A DNA stretch of 64,000 nt from assembly GCA_007922225.1 (NCBI GenBank), contig ML679970.1:24172631-24236630 (forward strand), written 5' to 3'. Below the pieces are notes generated by a model that was not told the DNA's origin, searched no databases, and worked only from the letters and a program-made list of their open reading frames with translations. This stretch comes from Emydura subglobosa (taxonomy: Eukaryota > Chordata > Testudines > Chelidae). The position numbers and the translations under genes were made by a program. How positions within the stretch are numbered: the stretch's first letter is position 1; each line of letters begins with the position of its first letter. Positions 46,166 through 57,270 of the stretch are shown in pieces.

Positions 46166-46780
46166 GGGCCCAGACTTTTAAAAGGTAATACGTGTTGTTC
46201 CGCTCACTACTGCAAGGCTTATGTGACTTAGATGCCTAAGGTCTCGTCTACACTACAGAGTTAGGTTGACATAAGGCAGCTTACGTCAACCTAACAATGG
46301 AAGTGTGTACACTTAAATTTTGCTCCCGCTGATGTAACTGTCCCTCTATGCCAACTTAACTCCACCTCCACAAGTGGTGTAGAGTCAAGGTTAATATAGT
46401 TAGGTCAATATGGTGTCAGTGTAGAAACTGCATTGCTTACATCTATTGTTATTGGCTTTCAGGTGCCATCATGCAATGCCCCACACTGACAGTACATTTG
46501 AAAGAAGCACTCCTGGTGAGGATGCGTACCTACCGCTGACACAAGCAGCAAAGTGTAGACATGCACAAATGATGTAATTACTGCAGCAGCTGTATGCCGA
46601 CATAAGTTAGGTCAATTTAATTTTGTACTGTAGACATGGCCTAAGTCCCACTTTGAAAAGCAAATTAAGCATTGAGATAGTAAGTCCCACTGACTTCCAG
46701 TGAGACGTACGCGCCTCAACTTTTGAAAATGGGACTTAGCTGTCTAAGTCACTTAGGCTGAGATCTTCAAAGTACATAGA
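46166..46780. repeat. Old palindromic repeat interrupted by a Harbinger-like element
   Basis: The left part (cccagacttttaaaaggt to gatgcctaa) and the right part (taagtcccactttgaaaag to gggacttagctgtctaagtc) look like one dispersed repeat. Its arms are separated by the insertion at 46240-46641. Confidence 0.5.
46240..46641. mobile_element. Small Harbinger-like element with TAA duplication, 402 bp
   Basis: The left end ggtctcgtctacactac and the right end gtactgtagacatggcc are inverted repeats, flanked by TAA on both sides (46237-46239 and 46642-46644). A TAA/TTA duplication is characteristic of PIF/Harbinger transposons. Just inside the left end is a near-perfect hairpin, gttaggttgac / gtcaacctaac (about 46261-46296). 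There is no transposase, so it moved with help from a full-length relative. The class is inferred from ends alone. Confidence 0.7.
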
Positions 46781-49700
46781 ATCCTAACCACCACTGATTT
46801 GACCTTTGGGCGTTACAACACTGAGCAGAGCATGCCAAAGTACCTATTAAAATCCGGGCATTAGTCTCACAGCATGAATTTTATCCTTACTCTTCCTCTT
46901 TTGTCTATTCTTCTGCAGAATTATCGCCAGCCAAAATATGGAGGGAAGCCTTGATGCTACAATTCTGCTTGTTTTCACTCCCTCAACAGATACCAAGTGA
47001 ATCAGTAGAATAACCATGACAGCCAATGAAAGAGGACAGCAAATTCAGCCAAAAACATACAGAGAAAACATATCACATGATTAATGTAAGTACTCACTCT
47101 GTCTCTCTCCATCTCAGTGAGAATAAAAAAAGAGTCTTACAAGGATTCATTGCAAAGTGTTGCTAACACAAGGTTCTCTTCTCATTACAAGTCCCATTGT
47201 CTGTGTCTGACTGGGGCTCTGGATTTATTCTACCTTCTCTTCAGTTTCACAGAGCTCCTTCCTTATCACACTGCCTAATCCTACACCCCCTGCAGCCTTC
47301 TCCTTCTTGGACATCTGTCATCATCATTCATGTGGACAATGCAGTGCTCTCCAATGCTTATTAATTAATTAATGATCATTAGTGCATGGGTCAGGGTATT
47401 TAATTCAATCAGTGCCAAACTATTCTGGAGGCATTATCCCAAATTCTATTGTCAGTTGTACACTAGTATAACTCTCAAGTAACCCACTCACTGACTGCAG
47501 TGGATATAGTTTGCATTCACAACTCAGTAACAGAGTAATTGGTTTATTGTATCAATGGCATACATTATGCGGTCAGTGATTCTCTGTTCTGCACCTAGTA
47601 TGTACACATCCCTAATTATTTTAACGCAGTCAATATCAATCAATTCTGATGATTCCTGTGCACCCCTGTGGCTCCATAGGTCAAATGAAAAAGCCAAAAT
47701 AGTGATGGGAGATCAGGACCTCTTGAAAAAAATGTTCACTATTTGGAACTACGTTGTACATATCTTAGAATTACAGCAGCTCCTTGTTCTGATAAAAACT
47801 GTACTTTTTCCTACAACTCTCATCTCCATGCCTTCTTCCATTCTACCACCACTCATGGAATGTCATTCCAAACCAAGGATGCCAAATCCTCACCCCATCC
47901 CCCATTCAAATCCATCCTCACGACTCTCTTCTTCCATGATTCCACAAACTAAAACCCTAAATCGATGTCAAACACTACCACACTGAGAAAACTTACTGTT
48001 TCCCTCTCTGTGTTTTGCAGCATGTCCTTTCCTCATTGTATTTGCCACTTAAGCCTGATTCCACAGTTTGATGTGTGCGCACAAATCCCTGTGTCACTGC
48101 AAGTTGAAGGCCTTAGAAAACGTGATAACCTCCTGTCTTTATTTGTTTCTTACATAGACTCTGTGCTTGGCACTATATTTAGCCAATCAATAATAACAAC
48201 AGACCCTACCCCATCATATTTTAATCATGACCTTTTTTCCCAGGATTTCATCCATGTGATCTCTTCTAATTGCTGCAGCAGTAACACTGATTTCTTTCCA
48301 AGCCTATCACTACTACAAAGCACATGTATCACAGTTGCCTACCTTATAACAGGTTACATCTAAGCAGCCTAATTTCAGTCTGTTAGAAATCTACAAGGTC
48401 CATTTTCAGTACTATTTTGAATAAATCAAGTCATCACAGATATCCAGTAGCCCTGTGGCCTAGTTAGATTACTCCTTGTGTGCTTGCCAGTCTCCTCGTA
48501 ATCTCTCCAGGACTGCACTTTCTACAATTGTGTGGTACCAAAGAAACCCAGAATGTCACAAAGATTATGCTTTTAGTCCCTTAGCAGTACAATTCTACAG
48601 AAGGACTTCCTTTCCAGAAGCGTATGAATATGATTCAGAATGCTCACTCTGGCATCAAGGTTGCACAGACAGTGCATGGCAAAAACATTCTCATTGTCAT
48701 TATGTGCACAAGGCATAGAAGAAATTCATTTTTCTGAATCCCAGCCAAATTATCAGTGGTGCTATTTGAGTTTGTGGCTTCTTATTTAACTTGGCTACAT
48801 TAGCATAAAAGTATTTACAGCAATCTTATGTATGGTATCACAAAAGAAATTGGATTGTACTAAACTGTGTAATCGAATATTTTATGTAATGGTGTTTTGC
48901 TAATAACAAGTATAAAATGAAAGCACTCTGTTACCTAGGAGTTCTTCCTGTGCTGTTCCGAAGCAGTCATATGCATACTAAAGAATCAGCTATATAAAAA
49001 AATACTGCATCGTTCAATAGTAGTACTATTGTAGAGTTGTACTGTTCTGAATCATTTGAACATCGATATTTACTGCCAAGTGCAACTTACACGTAACTTT
49101 CCCCTCTTTTTGGTCAACCTGTATGATCATGTGCTGAAAAAAGTGTATTGGATGCAAAACTAGACAAAATGATTTTACTTCATGAAAGTAAAATTGCATA
49201 AACATGAACCTCCCTCCTCCAAGCCTAAGAACACCTACAAGAGGCCCAGAGTATCACCCATCCTCCATATAAAAACAGTTTGTTCCAGAATATGGGTGTT
49301 TACAGCCACCTCTTCAATCAGATAACAGACTAGCCCCACGATTAATCTGTAATTTGAGTGCAATGTTCACCATAGCAATATCTTCAGTATATTTGACAAT
49401 TTCTGGTAAAGTGCACTATTATATTCAATACCATAGATGAATAAGGTCTACCTGGTTGGGGGCTCCTTTTGTTCTTTTACAACAAAGTTCCCTATGAAAC
49501 ACAAAAGCACCTTCCCCCACCCCAAACCCATGCTAAGACATGACTGAGATGATGACAGCTAGAGAATATAATGGAGGTAATAACAGCTACTTGGATTGAG
49601 AGAACATATCTATCGTTGATCACCAACTCAGGACTGACTTTAGATCCTCTGCTCCTGTTAGGTGACCATATTACTGCAGTAACCAAGTCGGCTTTATACT

Positions 49701-49819
49701 TTTATAGTGAGCTAGGAAGTTGTAACCATATCTTTTGGATGTAGGATTTATTAATGTTACCCAAGATTAGATTGTTGCAATGAGCTTTACGCTTTAAGAG
49801 GAATACCTTAAAACCATTA
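46781..49819. other. Intron, possible very old LINE scraps, otherwise unrecognised
   Basis: Between 47750 and 47960 a plus-strand frame reads GMSFQTKDAKSSPHPPFKS, followed by a hydrophobic stretch. This loosely recalls the C-terminus of L2-type LINEs, but the match is too weak to call. A 143-codon frame at 47555-47986 and a 132-codon frame at 47965-48363 have no recognised motif. Confidence 0.4.
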
Positions 49820-50120
49820 TAGACTGAAAACGGTGCAGTATACAGCAGCTTGCTAATTCAGGGCAGCTGCTTATTGGCGTACATGACAGCAAGGCTCACG
49901 GATCTACACTGGCTGCCTGTTGGACTGCAGGTGGGGTTTCAGGTGTCAGTCAGGACATACAGAGCCCTAAATGGCAGCTTAGGACATGCCTTTCTCCTTG
50001 TGCCCTACTTCCATAGTTACAATCTGCAGAGATGCATGAGCTGGAAGTCTCCTCAATGTAAGAGAAAGGAAGGGCCCCGGGACTCTGGAACTTGCTCTCC
50101 TTGGTCCAAAATAGCCCAGA
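49820..50120 (+). mobile_element. L2/CR1-superfamily LINE fragment
   Basis: The plus strand reads TARLTDLHWLPVGLQVGFQV and then SVRTYRALNGSLGHAFLL. The LHWLPV...(F/Y)K...TY(K/R)AL(N/H)G pattern is the conserved block after the reverse transcriptase in L2- and CR1-like LINEs. The fragment is short and has no definable ends. Confidence 0.6.
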
Positions 50121-50799
50121 ATTAATTAATATTCATTACCCTGCCTGAATGCATAGTTGCATAAAAAGGGATTATTAAAGAAACCAGGCAGAAAAGGTGA
50201 AACAGTAGCCTAGAAACTGAGCATCTCTTCAAACACAATAGCCAGGTTTATAGTCATGAAAAGGGATTCCTGAGACCCAATGCTAGAGACAGGGCTGTTT
50301 GGCAAGGGCTGTGCTTTTTCCAGAAAATCTGGAAATGAAAAGACTCTGATCTGATAAAAGATCTATCCTACAGAGACCTGAGGAGGGCAGAGGGAGGGGA
50401 GTTGTCAATGTCTGCTGGCTTACAGAGACACTGATTGGGAGTCAGGGATGAGCAGAAAGAAAGCTGCAACTTGGTGCTCAGGGAGAACAAAGGGGCGCCA
50501 CGGCCAGTTCGGGTCTACTCAGGGATTTGAGGTAAATGACAAGCATGGGTAAGACAACATGTAGGTTGTAGGTTTCTGGCATTTTAAATCCCCTTCTTTA
50601 AGCACTGTGTACTTTCTGCAAATAAATCACACTTTGTTTTGAAAAACTTGCTTCTGTGCTACTTACTGCATGTTATTGCCACCTACACTCCCAAAGGGAA
50701 ACTCTGACAGGTACGAAGCTCCTTGGCCTTGCTGGGAATCACAGTTGGCTATCGGGGCATGCAATCCAGAGACCCAGATGAAAAGAAGTGGAGGCTAGA
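50121..50799. other. Intron, no recognised feature
   Basis: Nothing recognised. Confidence 0.45.
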
Positions 50800-51240
50800 G
50801 TTTGCACCTTTCTAAGTGTTGGTAAACAGTCCCCCAAGACCCCAATCTGCTCCACCTCTTCCCTCAAGACCCAATTTCTTCTTTGCCTCTTCCCTCAGGC
50901 CCCACTCCCTTACCCACCTCTTCCCCCAAGGCCACATCCCTGCTCTGCCTTTCCCCCCCAAGGCCCTGCCCCCGTTGCTCGCTTCTCTTCCCCCCTTTCC
51001 ACATCGTCTCAGGGAGCCTGCCTGCAGATAGGAGGTGGCCCCAGCTGAGCAGGGGCTGGCGCAAGTTAATTACATGGCACCTGCACCTCCACCTGCCCCA
51101 CAGTAACCAGGATTTTGGTTCGAGTGCCATTTACGGTTGCCAAGCCCCAAAAATCGGACACCTGGCAACCCTACATGGTATCTAGACACAGAAGCCAAAA
51201 AAATGGACTGTCCAGGTAAAAACTGGATGAGTGGCAACCC
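50800..51240. mobile_element. C-rich tandem block with hAT-like terminal motif, fragment
   Basis: From 50830 to 51000, units resembling cctcttccctcaaggcccca recur about every 30 bp, giving strong C-richness. At 51135-51175 the sequence aatcggacacctggcaaccc looks like the terminal motif of a turtle DNA element whose other end reads GGGTTGCCAGGTGTCCG. A second, diverged copy of that end is at 51200-51240. Boundaries and class are uncertain. Confidence 0.4.
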
Positions 51241-53589
51241 AGAGGCATGAACTTGTCACTTGAAAGAGGTTCATCTGGAGGTCTCAGAGGGGAAGCCTAC
51301 CCTGGAACTGGGAATTATTGAATGAGAATTAACTGTTTATTAGGCCTAATGGCTTTTAGAAATATATTTATAGTGGGTGTAAATAAAGACAATACTGTAC
51401 ATTATAGGGACATAAGCCAAACCACATCTACAAAAATCCCACTTAAGAAAGAAGGGTAGTGCCATGATTAGGAGCCATACAAGCCCCGGAACCCAGTACA
51501 ATAAAATTTAGTCATCTACAGTTTGGTACTTACCAAAACCACTCTAACATTAATGATCCTATATCAAATGACTTACTATTGTCTCTGGTTTACCAATCTT
51601 GCCTGCTGAACTGCAGAACTCCACAATTAACTGAGGAAGGACATGGAAAATCCCAATTTCCCTCCATCAATATAAAGTTGTTTAATCTCTTAACTTTCAC
51701 ATACCCCTACCACAACATTAATTTATCTAAAGTAAAAAGAGAAACTTCTGTGGTGAAACCTTTAGTAGTCTTAACTTTCAATCATGTTTTCAATATGTTT
51801 TCTTCTGTCATATATTCCCACATCCATATATGCTAATCAGTGGTGTTCCTTGTCTCTACCACACCTAAAATGAGCATCTGAGATAACAGAAAGTCTCCCC
51901 TGCACCATCCTTTCCCAGCTCCTTTTTTAAAATCTCAATCTGCTCTTATCTCCAAGGCAATTTAAAATGAAAAAAAAAAAATTGTTTAAACCCAAATTAA
52001 ATTTTTAACATTGCTGGAGCAAAGTAAAATAGGTGAGCAGCTGATCAGCAACTGAATCTAACCAGAATCACTTAGTCATAGAGAAAGACATGTAACCTAC
52101 CATATCACCTGCAGTATCTGTTCCTTTTTGTGGAAATTGAAACTAGAAACTTGTGTCTGTTGTAATGTACATGCATTGTTATACTGTGTGATCACATAAT
52201 ATTAATGTTTGAAAATATGGCTTGAGATGAGTGTGCAGCAGAGGTAAGTAAGCAGCTTCCATTCACCCAGTTTCCAAATTTCTCCCTCAAGAGATTTAAC
52301 ACAAAATCCATAAAGACAGATAATGAAATTTACCTGTGCTGTACTGAGCCAAAATAGTCTTCCACAATTTATACCCAGATTAGGACTGCACAAAGATCCT
52401 CAGACAGCCTGATACAGAGCATAACAATAGGCTCAAACCAGGGGAGGTCAATGCAATTTGTATTGATAAGGTTCCACCAGCCCCACCACTCTGTATATGT
52501 AGCAAAGATACTGTAGCACCTGTAACAGCCCATAGGCAGGAGCAAACTTATTACAACCCTACATGCTGGCTCAGGTTTGGTTGAGGAGATGAAATCCAAC
52601 CATCTACACTTCACTGGCACAACGCCTGATTTATTCAATCAGGTTGAAGCGAATTTCACCGTTCATCGATTCTGAATGAATATAACGGCTTAAAAAGACG
52701 CAACTCTAGATGACCACAACAAACTCTTGGAATGGTTATAATGGAAATTCTGCACATTAAAAACTAGAGATCTTATTGCTGTGCCTTGAACTAACAAATA
52801 ATTCTCTCCTCCTAATCAACTTTGCTAAAAATCATTTGGCTGAGGCATTTAAATTGATTTAACAATCTCATCCCAGTTAATGTTTTGTTCATTTAATGTA
52901 CAACTTATGCTTCTGAAAAGCATTTTTTAAATTTCAGCAATGGACAGAATTAGCACTCTGGTTTTTATGATAATATTGTTAATTTTATGCATGACTTAGA
53001 GTTATACTTCAAAGCAAATTGAAAAAATATGTCTGTTCTCTTGTTGTTGCAGACATCTCTGTTCATGCACTGATGATCTGACCTTAAATTTTAACTTAGA
53101 CTGCACAAAATCACTCTCATATTTCAACAATTCTTTTGTAATTCAATCATCTAGTCCATCAATTTTGGATAGATTTTGCAATAATCTACCCATGGAAAGC
53201 TAAAACGATTTTTAACGTTATCTTTTTATGGAAAGACCCGCATTGGATTTTTTTGTGTTCTGTATACACAGATATATTTAGAAAATAATTCAGTAAAGGA
53301 TGAAACAAGCAATATATATCATATAAATACCCTGTCTACTAGACTATTTTTCACTATCCTATCTTATGCATACTTTAATTGTTAACTGAATTTTTAATGA
53401 AGGTAATGTATAATGACCATAACTCCCACTATTGTTAATGAGAATTCTAGACTTAATTCTCTGCATGCAATTCTGAAAATGTATCAAAAGAGCTTGAAAT
53501 GCAACTCCATTTCTAGACTTCTATAACTTTTTGAATAGTCTGATGTAGGGAAAGGGGTGGACAAAAATAAAAACTGGCATTACAAATTC
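51241..53589. other. Intron, no recognised feature
   Basis: AT-rich intronic DNA. A 10-base A-run is near 51969. No element or gene was recognised. Confidence 0.5.
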
Positions 53590-54593
53590 TGTGAACCTGC
53601 TTTTAGTCAGGCTTTAGCCCATCATCTGCTCTCAGTCCTCTCCTCCCTGCCATCTCTTAGTTTCTTTAACTGATATGGTTATTGATTCTCTCCCTGGTTT
53701 TCTCTCCTCCACCCGTAACTCTTTTGCCCCCTCTATCCCATTGCAAGATCTACCCTGACAACCGTGATTCCTGGCTCACCCCCAACATCAGCCTCCCCGC
53801 TTCCTGCTTTCACACTGCATTGTCATTGGTAGAAATTCTTTGGCCAGCCTGACTTCCTCTACTATAAATCCATTCTTTCCCCCTTCACTTCTGCTGTCTT
53901 CCTAACTAAGCAATTCTACCTCTTCCACTTAATTGAATCCCATGTTCTTGATCCCACCTTTTCACCATCTTTCACTCAACCCTCAAACCTTATCCTCCTC
54001 CTGCCTCCACTTCCCTCTTAACACAGGGTTCTTGTTGATTTCTTCCAAGAGAAAGTGGATAACATACAACATGATTTCCTCCCCACATTGCTTCTCCTTC
54101 CCTTCTTCCTTTCCCTCCTGCATCTCTCTCTTCCTTCTCCCCTTTCACAGACACAGATGTTTCTTATCTGCTTCCCTTTCTAACCCCTCCATTTGCTCCC
54201 ATTAGCCAATCCCATCTCTTGATCATCCTTGTGTCTACTCTCATCCTTAACCTCTCACTCTCCTCTAGCTCTTTCCATTTGCATTACAAATTATCCCCTT
54301 CCATCTCTAAAAAAAAAAACAACTCTCCAAAACATACTTGATCCTACTGCCCCTCCAGATACTGTCCCAGCCTCCTTTCTGCCTTACATCTGTAAGTTCC
54401 CCATTTTCTTGTCCTGCTACAGTTTGTCTTAGTAATAAAATTCAACTACTATCTCTATGCTGGCTACTCACTGGTCTAGCTCTCTGCTGCAGACCAATCT
54501 TCTTCTACCCAAACTAAAATCTCAATCTCTCTCTCTGATATCTCCCAGTGGAAGTCTAGCTATCAGGTCAAGTACAACATGGCTAAAACAGTA

Positions 54594-54601
54594 CTCTTAA
54601 T
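54594..54601. repeat. 8-bp target site duplication, left (hAT)
   Basis: ctcttaat, identical to 56339-56346. Confidence 0.9.
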
Positions 54602-56338
54602 TAGGGCTGTCATTAATTGCAGTTAACTCAAGCGATTAACTCAAAACGAATTAACTCGGTTAAAAAAATTAATCATGATTAATTGCTGGTTTAATCACAC
54701 TGTTAAACAATAGAATACCAATTTAAATTTACTATAAATATTTTTGGATGTTTACTACATTTTCAAATATATTGATTTCAATTACAAAGAATACAGAGAG
54801 TTCAGTGCTCACTTTATATTTCTTTTATTACAAATATTTGCACGGTAAAAAAACCCCCAAAAGAAATAGTATTTTTCAATTCACCTCAGAAATATGGTAC
54901 TGTAGTGCAATCTCTTTATTATGAAAGTGCAACTTACAAATGTAGAATTTTTTTTGTTGCATAACTACACTCAAAAACAAACAATGTAAAACTTTAGAGG
55001 CTACAAGTCCACTCAGTCCTATTTCTTGTTCAGCCAATCGCCAAGACGAACAAGTTTGTTTACGTTTACGGGAGATAATGCTGCCTGTTTCTTATTTACA
55101 ATGCCATCTGAAACTGAGAACAGGAGTTCGCATGACACCACTGTAGCCATCAATAGTATTACAAGGTATTATTCGCCAATGTAGTTGCAAGGTATTTATG
55201 TGCCAAACAGGCTAAACATTCATATGCCCCTTCATGCTTCAGTCACCGTTGCAGAAGACATGCTTATGATGCTCATTAAAAAAATAATGTTAATTACATT
55301 TGTGACTGAACTCCTTTGGGGGAGAACTGTATGTCTCCTGCTCCGTGGTTTTTCCCGCATTTTGTCATGCGTTTCATTTTATGGCAGTCTCGGATGATGA
55401 CCCAGCATATGTTGTTTGATTTAAGAACACTTTCACAGTATGTTTGACAGAACACAAAGAAGGTACCAATATGAGATTTCTAAAGATAGCTACAACACTT
55501 GACACAAGGTTTAAGAATCAGAAGTGTCTTCCAAAATCTGAGAGGGACGAGGTTGGAACATACTGTTAGAAGTCTTAAAAGAGCAACACTCCAGTGCGGA
55601 AACTACAGAACCTGAATCACCAAAAGAGAAAACCAACCTTCTGTTGGTGGCATCTGACTTACATGATGAAAATGAACTAGTTTCGGTCTGCACCACTTTG
55701 GATCATTATTGAGCAGAACCCGTCATCAGCATGGAAGTATTTCCTTAGGAATGGTGGTCGATGCATGAAGGGGCATACAAATGTTTAGCATATCCAGCAT
55801 GTAAATACCTTGCAATGCCAGCTACAACAGTGCCATGCAAATGCCTGTTCTCACTTTCAGGTGACATTGTAAATAAGAAGCAGGCAGCATTATCTCCCGT
55901 AAACGTAAACAAACTTGTTCGTCTTGGTGATTGGCTGAACAAGAAATAGGACCAAGTGGACTTGTAGCCTCTAAAGTTTTACGTTATTTTGTTCTTGACT
56001 GCAGTTATTTAACAAAAAGAAGTCTACATTTGTAAGCTGAACTTTCACGATAAAGAGATTGAACTACAATACTTGTATGAGGTGAATTAAAAAATGCTAT
56101 TTCTTTTGTTTATCTTTTTTATGGTACAAATATTTGTTATCAAAATAATATAAAGTGAGCACTGTGCACTTTGTATTCCGTGCTGTAATTGAAATCAATA
56201 TATTTGAAAATGTAGAAAGCACCCAAAAATATTTAAATAAATGGTATTCTTTTATTGCTTAACAATGCGATTAATAGCTATTTTTCAAAAATCTTGCGAT
56301 TAACTGAGACTTATTTTTTTAATCGTTTGACAGCACTA
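54602..56338. mobile_element. hAT element with inverted duplication of its 3' end, 1737 bp
   Basis: The ends are tagggctgtca and tgacagcacta (last mismatch pair aside), and an identical 8-bp duplication ctcttaat flanks the element. These are hallmarks of hAT transposition. The right arm (about 55718-56338) and the left arm (54602 to about 55285) are collinear inverted copies, sharing stretches such as gaggctacaagtccact and gtaaacgtaaacaaacttgt. The middle and right part encode, in plus sense, a piece of hAT transposase. The left arm carries the same gene end backwards. The structure could fold into a stem of over 600 bp. It inserted into a LINE-derived block. Confidence 0.9.
55405..55949 (+). 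pseudogene. hAT transposase, C-terminal fragment
   Basis: The plus strand reads TNMRFLKIATTLDTRFKNQK and LPKSERDEVG near 55470-55560. After several stops comes YLAMPATTVPCKCLFSLSGD at about 55807-55866, then IVNKKQAALSPVNVNKLV. The last block is the hAT dimerisation domain (family form: FLAIPATS.P.ERVFS..G.I). The N-terminal BED finger and most of the catalytic core are absent. An inverted second copy of this gene end occupies the left arm. Confidence 0.8.
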
Positions 56339-56793
56339 CTCTTAATCTTCCCCGCAAAAGCTCTGACCACTATCTCCTTTTAGGATCATTGCAGACACCA
56401 CCACCACCATCCTACTTGTTGCTCAGACCCCTTATCTGGGTACCATCTTCAACTCAGACCTCTCTCTAGGTGCCCGCACCCAAGCTATCTATAAATATTG
56501 TAGATTCTTTCTGAATAACATCTTTAAGATCTGGCCGCTCCTATCCATCCACACAGTTAAAAATCTTCTCCGGGCTCTCATCTCAATAACTGCAACATCC
56601 TTTTCTCTGGGCTTGATACTGTAATCTTACCCCATTCATATCCATTCAAAATACACCTACAAAGATCATTTTCCTAGCCTATCACTTTGACCATGTCATC
56701 CCTCTCCTTGCATCCTCCACTGGTTCTCCCTTGCTCAGTCACATCAAACATAAGCTAATTGTCTTCACTTTCAAGGACCTTCACAGCCTGTCT

Positions 56794-56823
<30 letters not shown>
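56794..56823. repeat. Homopolymer junction: 20 C followed by 10 A
   Basis: A run of 20 cytosines is directly followed by 10 adenines inside the LINE-derived block. Such runs are unstable in replication and sequencing, so the length may not be exact. Confidence 0.9.
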
Positions 56824-56824
<1 letters not shown>

Positions 56825-57270
56825 ATCATCTCTCTTTCACTATTGAGATGTCGACTCTGATGTCCAGTCAGCCCTGGATGCCAGCCTCCTTTGCCTACTC
56901 ATTACATTTTCAAGGAAGCAGCTTCATGCTTTCTCCCATGCTGCCCCTCATGCTTGGGAAGAGTTCCCAATAAGCATCTACAAAACTACCTTACATCCTC
57001 CTTCAGAACCCTCCTTAAAATTCTCCTTTTCTGTGATGCCTACAAAAAACCCAAAAACACAGTTAAGCTACTGCGTGTGGAGATACCACTGCCAATCATG
57101 GTGACCAATATTCTCTCATTGTTTCTTTGACCTCTTCCACGTCTCTGTCTGTACCACCTGCTGTTTCTTTTTTTATACAGATTGTAAGCTCTTTTAGTTC
57201 TGTGTTTGCACAATGCCTCGAACAAAGGGTCGTGGTCAAGAACATTAACACAAATCATCATCATCATCAA

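Larger units (their letters stand above)
53590..57270 (+). mobile_element. LINE-derived block (L2/CR1 superfamily), split by a hAT element
   Basis: Sequence before 54602 and after 56338 reads as one plus-strand unit. SPSGSLAIRSSTTW is readable just before the insertion, and SSDHYLLLGSLQTPPPPS and RTQAIYKYCRFFLNNIFKIW just after. It continues to a pyrimidine-rich stretch and ends with ttgtaagctcttttagttc, gcacaatgcctcgaacaaag and an atcatcatcatc tail at 57254-57269. Such a tail is typical of L2-like LINEs in reptiles. All frames are broken. The exact clade is uncertain. Confidence 0.55.

Noticed and set aside
47555..48363. Two overlapping plus-strand frames of 143 and 132 codons that might be a gene
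   Set aside because: There is no recognisable domain, no splice context and only a faint likeness to the end of an L2-type LINE.
50788..51185. Proline-rich open frames
   Set aside because: They come from C-rich tandem units about 30 bp long and have no conserved domain.
53933..54432. Ser/Leu/Phe-rich plus-strand frames suggesting a membrane protein
   Set aside because: Pyrimidine-rich sequence of a LINE-derived block gives hydrophobic codons in all frames. There is no consistent start or domain.
54602..56338. CRISPR-like or operon-like palindromic system
   Set aside because: The inverted arms are hAT ends with an 8-bp duplication and a transposase fragment. No array of spaced repeats exists.
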